From the NCBI RefSeq assembly GCF_016765795.1, contig NZ_JAESVP010000002.1:372001-436000 (forward strand): DNA of 64,000 bases, given 5' to 3'. The DNA comes from Fuscibacter oryzae (lineage in GTDB: Bacteria; Pseudomonadota; Alphaproteobacteria; Rhodobacterales; Rhodobacteraceae). Under the pieces are notes generated by a model. The model was not told the DNA's origin. It worked only from the letters and a program-made list of their open reading frames with translations, and ran no database searches. Below are positions 19,903 to 27,099 of the stretch, one piece after another; within the stretch, counting starts at the first letter, position 1, and each line of letters starts with the position of its first letter. Both the position numbers and the translations under genes were made by a program.

Positions 19903-21089
19903 CGCCTGGCAAGCCGCATCAGCCCCAGCGCCAGCGTGGCAAAGATCAGCACCGCCGTCATCAGTGGTACTTGTGTCCCATTCAGCATCTGCCCGACAGG
20001 GATTGCCAGCAGCACCGCCGCCACCGTTGCTAGGGCAGAGATGACTGATGAGGCAAGGCCCGCGATATGGCCCACAGGCTCCATCGCCAGCGCGTTAAGA
20101 TTTCCCATCGTCAGGCCCATCATCGCAAACAGCCCGACCGACCACAGCAGATGCGCCGGAAAGGCCATCGTTTCGGGCATTATTCCAGCCACGATCAAGG
20201 CAAGGATCACCGCCGTCAGCGCCACCACATAGCCATAGGTCGCCACCACCACCGCCCGCATCCCTACCCGCATCACGATACGCGAATTCACGAAGCTGCC
20301 GGTCATCGAGGTCAGCGCGATCCCGGCGAACCAATATGGGAAATTGTCGCCCTGACCGAAACGCTGATCAAAGATGCCTTGCATCGAGGACAGGGTGGAG
20401 AACAGCATCGCCAGCGTCAGCGTCTGGCACAGAACCGAGATCACAACGATGCGGTGGCTGAAAACCTCTGCCACTCCGCGCGTCAGGGCGTCCAATGCCA
20501 GCGGGCGGCGGCTGGCAGGAGGCAGGGTTTCGGGCTGGCGCAGGGCCAGCCAGCCAGAGCTGAAGGCGGCAAAGACCACATAGGTCAGAAAGATCGTGTG
20601 CCACCCGGCAAGCGCAACGATGCCCTGACCCATCATCGGGGCGACCGCCGGAACCAAGGTAAAGATCATCATGGCGAAAGACATGATCCGCGCCATCTCG
20701 CGTCCTGAAAACAAATCGCGCACCATTGCGATGGAAACCGCGCGCGGCCCGGCAGAGCCGAGGCCCTGAACGACGCGGGCGATCAGCAGAATCTCCAGCG
20801 AATTTGCCATCCAGCAGGCCATCGCCCCGATGGCATACAGCACCGCGCCGCCGATAATCACCGGCTTGCGACCAAAAGCGTCCGACATCGGCCCGGCGAA
20901 CAGGGTGCCCAGCCCCATGCCAAAGACGAACGAGGTGATAACCAGTTGCGCACGGTTGGGCGCATCGGGCGACAGGCTGGCTGCAATTTCCGGCAATGCA
21001 GGCAGCATCGCGTCGATGGAAATCGCGATGGTGGCGAACAGAACGGCGATCAGGGCGATGAATTCGCCGTTGGAAAGGCGGGCTTGCAT
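19899..21089 (-). CDS. MFS multidrug transporter, Bcr/CflA-like
   Basis: 396 residues with about 12 hydrophobic segments. The N-terminus SIDAMLPALPEIAASL resembles the Bcr/CflA drug/H+ antiporter motif, and the loop 2-3 motif GPMSDAFGRKPV is the typical MFS motif A. Predicted inner-membrane exporter; substrate unknown. It is the last gene of a three-gene minus-strand unit (acyl-CoA ligase, DsbA-like protein, transporter), with 1 bp between it and the DsbA-like gene. Confidence 0.92.
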   Translation of the reverse strand: MQARLSNGEFIALIAVLFATIAISIDAMLPALPEIAASLSPDAPNRAQLVITSFVFGMGLGTLFAGPMSDAFGRKPVIIGGAVLYAIGAMACWMANSLEILLIARVVQGLGSAGPRAVSIAMVRDLFSGREMARIMSFAMMIFTLVPAVAPMMGQGIVALAGWHTIFLTYVVFAAFSSGWLALRQPETLPPASRRPLALDALTRGVAEVFSHRIVVISVLCQTLTLAMLFSTLSSMQGIFDQRFGQGDNFPYWFAGIALTSMTGSFVNSRIVMRVGMRAVVVATYGYVVALTAVILALIVAGIMPETMAFPAHLLWSVGLFAMMGLTMGNLNALAMEPVGHIAGLASSVISALATVAAVLLAIPVGQMLNGTQVPLMTAVLIFATLALGLMRLARR

Positions 21090-21090
21090 G

Positions 21091-21723
21091 TCAGTTCTTT
21101 TCGGCCAGTTCCGCGATCACCTTGGCCCAGATATCAGGCGGTTGTGCGCCCGAAACCACATATTGCTGCGCAATCAGAAAGGTGGGCACGGCGGTCACGC
21201 CCTTGTGCCGGGCATCCTGATCGCGGGCGCGCAGGTCATCGGCGTCGGCATCACTTTGCAAAAGGCGCAAGGTGGCGGCGCGGTCCATACCTGCGGCCGC
21301 GGCAATGTCGGCCAGAACCGAAGAGTTGCCGATGTCGCGTCCTTCTTTCCAATAGGCGCGGAACAGGGCGGCGACCACCGGGGTCTGCTTGCCCTCGATC
21401 CCGGCCCAGTGAATCAGGCGATGGGCGTTCAGCGTGTTGGGGATGCGCTTGGGCACATCTGGGTCAAGGTCCACGCCGTTCTGCTTGGCAATCTGGCGCA
21501 GGCGGTCGTGAATCTCATCCACCTTCGCCTCACCGCCAAAACGGGCGGCCAGATAGTCGCGCTTGTCCACGCCTTCGGGTGGCATGTCGGGATTTAGCTG
21601 GAACGGGTGCCATTCAATCCTGAACGGATGGTCGGCCGCAGCCTCCAACGCGCGGTCAAGGTTGGCCTTGCCCAGATAGCACCAGGGGCAAACCGGATCG
21701 GAAAAGATATCAAGCCGGATCAT
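21091..21723 (-). CDS. DsbA-family oxidoreductase (FrnE/2-hydroxychromene-2-carboxylate isomerase-like)
   Basis: 210 residues with a thioredoxin fold and helical insertion. The redox motif CPWC occurs near residues 12-15 (DIFSDPVCPWCYLGK), and the cis-proline segment is GVTAVPTFLI near 173. No signal peptide, so it is predicted to be cytoplasmic like FrnE rather than periplasmic DsbA. The start overlaps the end of the acyl-CoA ligase gene by 14 bp. Precise substrate unknown. Confidence 0.92.
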   Translation of the reverse strand: MIRLDIFSDPVCPWCYLGKANLDRALEAAADHPFRIEWHPFQLNPDMPPEGVDKRDYLAARFGGEAKVDEIHDRLRQIAKQNGVDLDPDVPKRIPNTLNAHRLIHWAGIEGKQTPVVAALFRAYWKEGRDIGNSSVLADIAAAAGMDRAATLRLLQSDADADDLRARDQDARHKGVTAVPTFLIAQQYVVSGAQPPDIWAKVIAELAEKN

Positions 21724-23206
21724 GATCGGCCTCCAACAAGGCGCGCAGGGCGCGGCGGTTCAGTTTTGCATTCGGCCCGCGCGGCAGGGCAGGCAGGCGG
21801 CGGTAAAGGCGGGGCTGTTTCCAGCGGGCCAGGGTTTCGGCGGCCAGCGTGGTCAGTTCGGCCTCAAGGGTCTGGTCCGCTACATAGGCGCAGGCGATGA
21901 CATGCACACCCTCTTTCACCTGAATATCTGTGACAGCCAGTTCGGCCAGATCAGGTAGGCCCGCCAGTGCCGCCTCTACCTCGGCAGGGGAAACCCGAAA
22001 GCCGCCTGCGTTCATCATGTCATCGGCGCGGCCAAGGTAGGTCAACGCGCCATCCGGGCCACGGCGGGCGTGATCGCCGGTCAGAAACCAGTCGCCCCGG
22101 TAGCGCGCGGCGGTTTCCTGTGGCTGATCGAGGTAGCCGATCATCAGGCCGGGGTCGCTGCGGTGAATGGCAAGGATGCCGTCATCCGTGGCGGCACCGG
22201 TCTCATCCAGCAAGGCGATGCGGCGGCCGGGCTGGGGAAAGCCGGTGGTGCCGGGGGGCGCGGGGCGAGCCGGGCTGCCCGACAGATAGGTGGAACATTC
22301 CGACATGCCCAGCGCCTCGTGCAGGTCGGTGCCGGTGGCGGCCTGCCACTGGTTGCGCAAGGCGGGCGCCAGACTTTCGCCCGCGACAAGGCCATGGCGC
22401 AGGCGGGGCAGGGCGGGAAGCGGTGATTTCAACATCTGCCGCACCACGCCCGGCGCTGCGGCAAGAATGGTGGCATCGAACCGCTTCATCAACAGCGGCA
22501 GATCGGCGGGCGTCACGCCTGCGCCGGGGATCAGCGCGGTTGCGCCATTGACCCAAGGGTCCAAAAGGCCGGTGCCCAGGGTGAACGTCCAGTTGAAGGC
22601 CCCGGCGTGCAGCAGGCGGTCGGTGGGCAGCAGCCCCTCCCACCCCTGATACATCATCCCGCGCGCCCAGATCGCACGATGGGCATGGGCCACCGGCAAG
22701 GGGGTGCCCGACGTGCCAGAGGTGAAGACCACATAGGCCAGCCGGTCAGAGGTGCCCATCGCATAGGCACAAGGGGCCAGCCGCTCCATCGCCAGCACAT
22801 CTGCCGCAGCGATCACCGGGGCAGGGTGGTCGGGCAAGGGCACACCGTCCTCGGCCACGATCAGGGCGGGGGCAATGCGGGCGGCCAGCTTGGTGGTTTC
22901 TGCCGCTGTCAGCGCGGCAGAGGTCGGCACCGGCACCAACCCCGCCGCAATCGCCCCCAGAAACAGCACCGGAAAGGCGGGCGAATTGCCCAGCCGCATC
23001 AACACCCGGTCGCCGGGCTGCAAGCCCCGCGCCAAAAGGCCGGTGCCACAGCCGCGCACCGCGGCCTCCAGCCGACCGTAACTCCACCGTTCGGCCCCTT
23101 GGGGGCGGATGATCTGCAAGGCGGATTTGTCGGCCAGCTCTGCCGCGCGTGACAGCGCATGAGCGGCCAGATTGAACGGCGCAGGGCAGGGGGACAGGGC
23201 GGTCAT
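21710..23206 (-). CDS. AMP-dependent acyl-CoA synthetase/ligase
   Basis: 498 residues, ANL adenylating family. Motifs in order: P-loop FTSGTSGTPLP near 175, the TGD motif (WFLTGDHARR), the hinge GRADDMMNAGGFRVSP near 405, and the C-terminal NAKLNRR with the catalytic lysine. The overall pattern is nearest to benzoate-CoA ligase-like and medium-chain acyl-CoA ligases, but the acid substrate cannot be read. The frame runs upstream to 23947, which is antisense to the regulator gene; the ATG at 23206 (MTALSPCPAPFNLA) is chosen. First gene of a coupled three-gene unit, divergent from the XRE-cupin regulator, which may control it. Confidence 0.92.
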   Translation of the reverse strand: MTALSPCPAPFNLAAHALSRAAELADKSALQIIRPQGAERWSYGRLEAAVRGCGTGLLARGLQPGDRVLMRLGNSPAFPVLFLGAIAAGLVPVPTSAALTAAETTKLAARIAPALIVAEDGVPLPDHPAPVIAAADVLAMERLAPCAYAMGTSDRLAYVVFTSGTSGTPLPVAHAHRAIWARGMMYQGWEGLLPTDRLLHAGAFNWTFTLGTGLLDPWVNGATALIPGAGVTPADLPLLMKRFDATILAAAPGVVRQMLKSPLPALPRLRHGLVAGESLAPALRNQWQAATGTDLHEALGMSECSTYLSGSPARPAPPGTTGFPQPGRRIALLDETGAATDDGILAIHRSDPGLMIGYLDQPQETAARYRGDWFLTGDHARRGPDGALTYLGRADDMMNAGGFRVSPAEVEAALAGLPDLAELAVTDIQVKEGVHVIACAYVADQTLEAELTTLAAETLARWKQPRLYRRLPALPRGPNAKLNRRALRALLEADHDPA

Positions 23207-23386
23207 GCCGCCGTGCGTAACGGTGCTTGTCCGGGCTTGCAAGCCATCACCCTGCTGCACGGCGAGAGACGGCCACCGCCGTTGACGCACAGGTCGGCAG
23301 GGCGTTTGGCGATTGCGCGCTCGATCTGTGTCATGCCAATCAGGCAGGCTTCTTGCGCGGCTCTGCCGATCTGCTAAGGCTGGGCC

Positions 23387-24007
23387 ATGTCTGCCGATCC
23401 CAAGCGCCTGATCAGAATTGCCCGTGAAACCGGGCTTGCCCCCTCGGTCGAACCGATGGATCTGGGTCAGCGTGTGCGCGATCTGCGCAAAGCCAAGGGC
23501 TGGACGCTGGAACAAGCGGCGGCACAGGCCGGGCTGGCGCGCTCTACCCTGTCCAAGATCGAAAACGGCCAGATGTCGCCCACCTATGACGCGCTGAAAA
23601 AGCTGGCGCAGGGCATGGAAATGTCGGTGCCGCAACTGTTCACCCAGCCGTCGCGGGCGCAGGTATCGGGGCGGATTTCGGTGACCAAATCGGGCGAGGG
23701 GCAGGGCCATGCCACCTCGACCTATGAGCATGAGCTGTTGGCGGGCGCGCTGACCAAAAAGCAGATGCTGCCCTACCGCGCGATGATCCGCGCCCGCAGC
23801 ATGGACGAGTTTGACGGCTGGGTCCGCCATGATGGCGAAGAGTTTCTGTATGTGCTGACCGGCGTCGTGCGGCTTTACACCGAGTTCTACGAGCCGGTGG
23901 ACCTGCGCCGCGGCGACAGCGCCTATTATGACGCCTCGATGGGGCATAATGTCATCTCGGTTTCCGATGATGACGCGACCATTCTATGGGTCACCTCGCT
24001 GGCCTGA
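23387..24007 (+). CDS. XRE-family regulator with C-terminal cupin domain
   Basis: 206 residues. HTH_3 domain at about 27-80 (LGQRVRDLRKAKGWTLEQAA, then STLSKIENGQMSPTYDAL) and a cupin_2 sensor domain at about 130-205 (GEEFLYVLTGVVRLYTE, RRGDSAYYDASMGHNV). Such regulators bind small ligands through the cupin barrel. The gene is divergent from the acyl-CoA ligase operon (180-bp gap) and 43 bp upstream of the phosphoesterase-kinase pair, so either could be its target. Start chosen at ATG 23387; a later GTG inside the conserved part is less likely. Confidence 0.93.
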   Translation: MSADPKRLIRIARETGLAPSVEPMDLGQRVRDLRKAKGWTLEQAAAQAGLARSTLSKIENGQMSPTYDALKKLAQGMEMSVPQLFTQPSRAQVSGRISVTKSGEGQGHATSTYEHELLAGALTKKQMLPYRAMIRARSMDEFDGWVRHDGEEFLYVLTGVVRLYTEFYEPVDLRRGDSAYYDASMGHNVISVSDDDATILWVTSLA

Positions 24008-24050
24008 CCGGCGGGATGTGCCGGTTGGGGGACCGGTTCAGGGAGAGGGA

Positions 24051-24791
24051 ATGCGGCTAGCCATCCTGACGGATATCCACGCCAACCGCGAGGCCTTCTC
24101 GGCGGTGCTGGCGGATATGGCAGACCGGCAGATCGACCGGATCGTCTTTCTGGGCGATTTCGTCGGCTATGGCCCCGATCCGGGCTGGTGCCTGGACAAG
24201 GCGATGGATCTTGTGGCGGCGGGCGCCATGGCGGTGCGGGGCAACCATGACCGCGCGGTGGGGCTGGCCGACGGCACGCTGAACGCCAATGCCCGCAAGG
24301 TGATTGACTGGACGGTAGACCGGCTAACCGTGCCGCAAAAGATGTTCCTGTCCGGTCTGCCGCTTGTGATCGAAGATGGCGATCTGCTGTTCACCCACGC
24401 ATCGGCCAACAGCCCCGACGACTGGATTTACGTCACGAATGAACAAAAGGCGCGGCCGTCGTTTCTGGTGTCAAAGGCCCGGCTGATCGTTGTCGGCCAT
24501 GTGCATCGTCCGCAGCTATACAGTTGCGACCGCTCGGGCCGGGTCGCCGGGCATCAGGTGCCGATCGGCCATCCGCTGCCGCTGCTGGGGTCGCGGCGGT
24601 GGCTGGCGGTGGTGGGGTCGGTCGGCCAGCCGCGCGACGGCAGTTCGCTGGCCGGTTATGCAATTTTGGACAAAAGTACGAATGAACTGACCTTTCGCCG
24701 CGTCGGCTATGACAGCGCCACCACCGCGCGCAAGGTGCGTGCGGCGGGCCTGCCAGAGGCGCTTGCGATGCGGTTGATCAGGGGGGAATAG
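24051..24791 (+). CDS. Calcineurin-like metallophosphoesterase
   Basis: 246 residues. The metal-binding signatures of the YfcE/MJ0936-type phosphoesterase fold are all present: LTDIHAN (residues 6-12), GDFVGYGPDP (about 36), GNHDRAV (about 64) and GHVHRPQ (about 150). ATG at 24051 follows GGGAGAGG, a good ribosome-binding site; the in-frame region upstream overlaps the regulator gene. The stop is immediately followed by the kinase ATG with no gap. A Ser/Thr phosphatase role opposite the kinase is an inference from the pairing. Confidence 0.92.
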   Translation: MRLAILTDIHANREAFSAVLADMADRQIDRIVFLGDFVGYGPDPGWCLDKAMDLVAAGAMAVRGNHDRAVGLADGTLNANARKVIDWTVDRLTVPQKMFLSGLPLVIEDGDLLFTHASANSPDDWIYVTNEQKARPSFLVSKARLIVVGHVHRPQLYSCDRSGRVAGHQVPIGHPLPLLGSRRWLAVVGSVGQPRDGSSLAGYAILDKSTNELTFRRVGYDSATTARKVRAAGLPEALAMRLIRGE

Positions 24792-26216
24792 ATGCAGCAG
24801 GTCAAACCCCATCCCGGTCTGGAGATTGATGGTTTCACGCTGGGCCAGCAATTGCACAAGGGCGGCTTTGCCACGATCTGGGAGGTGACGCATCCCCTGT
24901 ATCGCACCGCCATGGTGATGAAGGTTCCGACCATTCTGGATGGCGACGACGGCCCCACCATCGTGGGCTTCGAGGTCGAGCAAATGATCCTGCCGCGCCT
25001 GACGGGCCCCCATGTGCCGCGCGTGATGGGCGTGGGTGATTTTGATGTCATGCCCTATGTGGTGACAGAACGCATCCCGGGGCGGTCTCTGCTGCACGAT
25101 TTTGCATCGGCACCGTTGCCGGTTTCGGATGTGATCGAGATGGCAGCGCGGATGGCCGCGGCGGTGCATGACATTCACCGCCAGCATGTCATTCACTTGG
25201 ATCTGAAGCCCGACAATTTCCTGCAACGCGAAAGCGGCGAGATGGTTCTGGTTGACTATGGTCTGTCGCGCCACGACCAACTGCCCGACCTGCTGGCAGA
25301 GGAATTCACCATTCCGATGGGCACCTTTCCCTATATCGCGCCCGAACAATACTTGCGCCAGCGCGGCGACCTGCGGTCAGACCTTTATGCTCTGGGGGCT
25401 ATGATTTACGAGTTGGCGACGGGGCGCAAACCCTTTGGCGACCCCGAAAAGCTGTCGCAGGTGCGCAAGCGGCTGTGGCAAGACCCGATGCCCCCGCGCG
25501 GCTTGCGGCCTGATGTTCCCGAATGGTTGCAAGAGATTATCCTGCGCGCGTTGGAGGTTGACCCCGCCCGCCGTTACCAGTCGGCGGCGCAGATGATCTT
25601 TGACTTGACCCATCCGCAACAGGTGCGGTTGACCGAACGGTCGCATCGGCTGAAGCCAGACGGTTTTTGGGTGGTCTGGCGGCGCAAACGGGTGATGCGC
25701 CGGGTGAAAAGCTTGGGCACGCCCATCGCCACCTCCTCACAAATCGACCGCGCGCCGATCTTGTTGGTGGCTGTTGATCTTGCACCAGAGATGGAGGCAC
25801 TGTCCTCGCGGCTGTTTCAGTCGGTCAAGCGGATGCTGACCATCCAGCCGGATGCACGGGTGGCTTGTGTCAATGTGATCAAGACGGCGCGGATCGGAAT
25901 TGATCAAACGATTGATGAATACGGCAACAACCTGCATGTAGTGCGCTTGGTCGCGCTGAAAGGCTGGGCCGAGGGGATAGATCTGACCGATGATCGGCTG
26001 ACCTATACCATTCTGGAAAACCCGGACCCAGCCAGCGCGGTTCTGGACCATGCTTTGGCAGTGCAGGCCGATCACATCATGATGGGCGCGCGCGGCCATT
26101 CGACCACGCGGCGGTTTCTGGGCTCGGTCTCGGCAAGGGTGGTGGCCGAAGCGCATTGCTCGGTCACCGTGATCCGCCTGCCTGAACGGCCCGAAGATCA
26201 ACCCTCGGCCGGTTGA
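24792..26216 (+). CDS. Ser/Thr protein kinase fused to universal stress protein domain
   Basis: 474 residues, two domains. The kinase (about 10-275) has a degenerate Gly-loop HKGGFATIW, Lys44 (MVMKVP), catalytic loop HLDLKPDN with Asp137, DYG at 155-157 in place of DFG, and APEQY. The arginine of HRD is Leu, so it is a non-RD kinase probably not needing activation-loop phosphorylation. A basic linker (RRKRVMRRVKS) leads to a USP domain (about 320-465) ending in GARGHSTTRRFLGSVSARV, the ATP-binding type signature. The gene abuts the phosphoesterase ATG-to-stop. Cytoplasmic; targets unknown. RefSeq-type names for this fusion exist in Rhodobacteraceae. Confidence 0.9.
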   Translation: MQQVKPHPGLEIDGFTLGQQLHKGGFATIWEVTHPLYRTAMVMKVPTILDGDDGPTIVGFEVEQMILPRLTGPHVPRVMGVGDFDVMPYVVTERIPGRSLLHDFASAPLPVSDVIEMAARMAAAVHDIHRQHVIHLDLKPDNFLQRESGEMVLVDYGLSRHDQLPDLLAEEFTIPMGTFPYIAPEQYLRQRGDLRSDLYALGAMIYELATGRKPFGDPEKLSQVRKRLWQDPMPPRGLRPDVPEWLQEIILRALEVDPARRYQSAAQMIFDLTHPQQVRLTERSHRLKPDGFWVVWRRKRVMRRVKSLGTPIATSSQIDRAPILLVAVDLAPEMEALSSRLFQSVKRMLTIQPDARVACVNVIKTARIGIDQTIDEYGNNLHVVRLVALKGWAEGIDLTDDRLTYTILENPDPASAVLDHALAVQADHIMMGARGHSTTRRFLGSVSARVVAEAHCSVTVIRLPERPEDQPSAG

Positions 26217-26396
26217 GGCGAAAACAGCCAGCAGCCCACGGCCAACGCCAGAGCGGCCCCGATACTTTCGACCAACAGGAAGGCCGGAACCGAGGCCGGG
26301 ACAATACTTGCAAAACTGCCCGTCAGGGCGCGGGCAAGGGCGGCGGCGGGGTTGGCGAAGCTGGTCAAGGCGGTGCACCAGTCAGCCGCCGCTATA
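26198..26396 (-). pseudogene. Aquaporin-family channel, C-terminal remnant
   Basis: Only about 65 codons remain. They read ALTSFANPAAALARALTG, then IVPASVPAFLLVESIGAA and a hydrophobic final helix ending at TGA 26198-26200. The FANPA segment and what follows match the second NPA half-helix and last transmembrane helix of MIP channels of the kind found in arsenic operons. The N-terminal three quarters are gone; the fragment runs directly into the end of the arsC remnant. It overlaps the kinase 3' end by 19 bp on the other strand. Confidence 0.65.
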
Positions 26397-26912
26397 TTAG
26401 CTGGCCACCAGCGCCGTCTTTTTACCGCGGAGCGCATCATGCCGCGCGACCGATCTGAGCCCCAGCAAGGCTTGCAGCGCCTTGGGTTCCTGTGTCGCAA
26501 ACGGCAAGGCAAACAGGGCGGCCGCCTTGGACGGCAACAGGTGATAGGTCAGATCAAAGGCCGCAGGCTGTTCTGCGACGGAGGCTGCGGCAGTATCCTC
26601 CACGCCCCATGGGGCGGATCTGCGTGCCCGGCCACATCGGGCAGACTTCTGCCGCCGCAGATCCGCAAACGGTGATCACCACCTCCATCCCCGGCGCGGC
26701 TGGCCCGGCAAACTCATCCCAGCTTTTCGAGCGCGGGCCTGCGGGGACATAGCCTTTGTCGGCCAAAAGCCACAGCGACTGTGGATGCACCATGCCCTTG
26801 GTTGCGATCCGGCGGAGAACGCCGTCACCTGGCCAGCGCTCTGCTGGTTCAGAATGGCTTCCAGCAGGATCTACCGGGCCGAATTGCCGGTGCAAAGAGC
26901 AAGGATATTCAT
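26397..26912 (-). pseudogene. arsC: Arsenate reductase (LMW-phosphatase type), disrupted
   Basis: Reading from ATG 26912: MNILALCTGNSAR carries the catalytic P-loop, then TAG at 26871-26873 replaces the expected Ser, and the frame continues ILLEAILNQQ. A one-base shift near 26797 moves to the frame reading GMVHPQSLWLLADKGY, then SKSWDEFA and VITVCGSAAAEVCPMWPG, which holds the two redox cysteines. A second shift near 26620 restores the first frame: SAPWGVED, then AAFDLTYHLL and LFALPF, ending at 26397. One stop and two compensating frameshifts make it non-functional. Family membership is clear from the motifs. Confidence 0.85.
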
Positions 26913-26982
26913 GGGGCGCTGCGATTGGCGCCCCCGATTATCTATAGGGTGCAACGGTTTTGCGACGGCCGGGGCCGATACG

Positions 26983-27099
26983 TCAGCCGCCCAGCCAGCC
27001 TTGAACCTTGCGGGCGCCGCCCGAAACATCCTCACCCGCGCCCGCAACCGTGTTGCAGGCCGACAGCGCCAACAGCGCAAGAAGTGCCAGTTTCTTCAT
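26983..27099 (-). CDS. Entericidin-like small lipoprotein
   Basis: 38 codons. MKKLALLALLALSAC is a lipoprotein signal with lipidation at Cys15, followed by NTVAGAGEDVSGGARKV, close to the EcnA/EcnB family pattern CNTxxGxGxDi. The mature lipopeptide would be about 24 residues in the cell envelope. Its ATG overlaps the stop of the upstream solute-binding protein gene (ATGA), so it is translated from that mRNA. In enteric bacteria entericidins are toxin/antidote lipopeptides induced in stationary phase; alphaproteobacterial homologs are common and their role is unclear. Confidence 0.8.
   Translation of the reverse strand: MKKLALLALLALSACNTVAGAGEDVSGGARKVQGWLGG

Noticed and set aside
26397-26603. 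An independent small gene or ArsR fragment
   Set aside because: The frame continues ArsC (SAPWGVED then AAFDLTYHLL), so it is the C-terminal piece of the same pseudogene.
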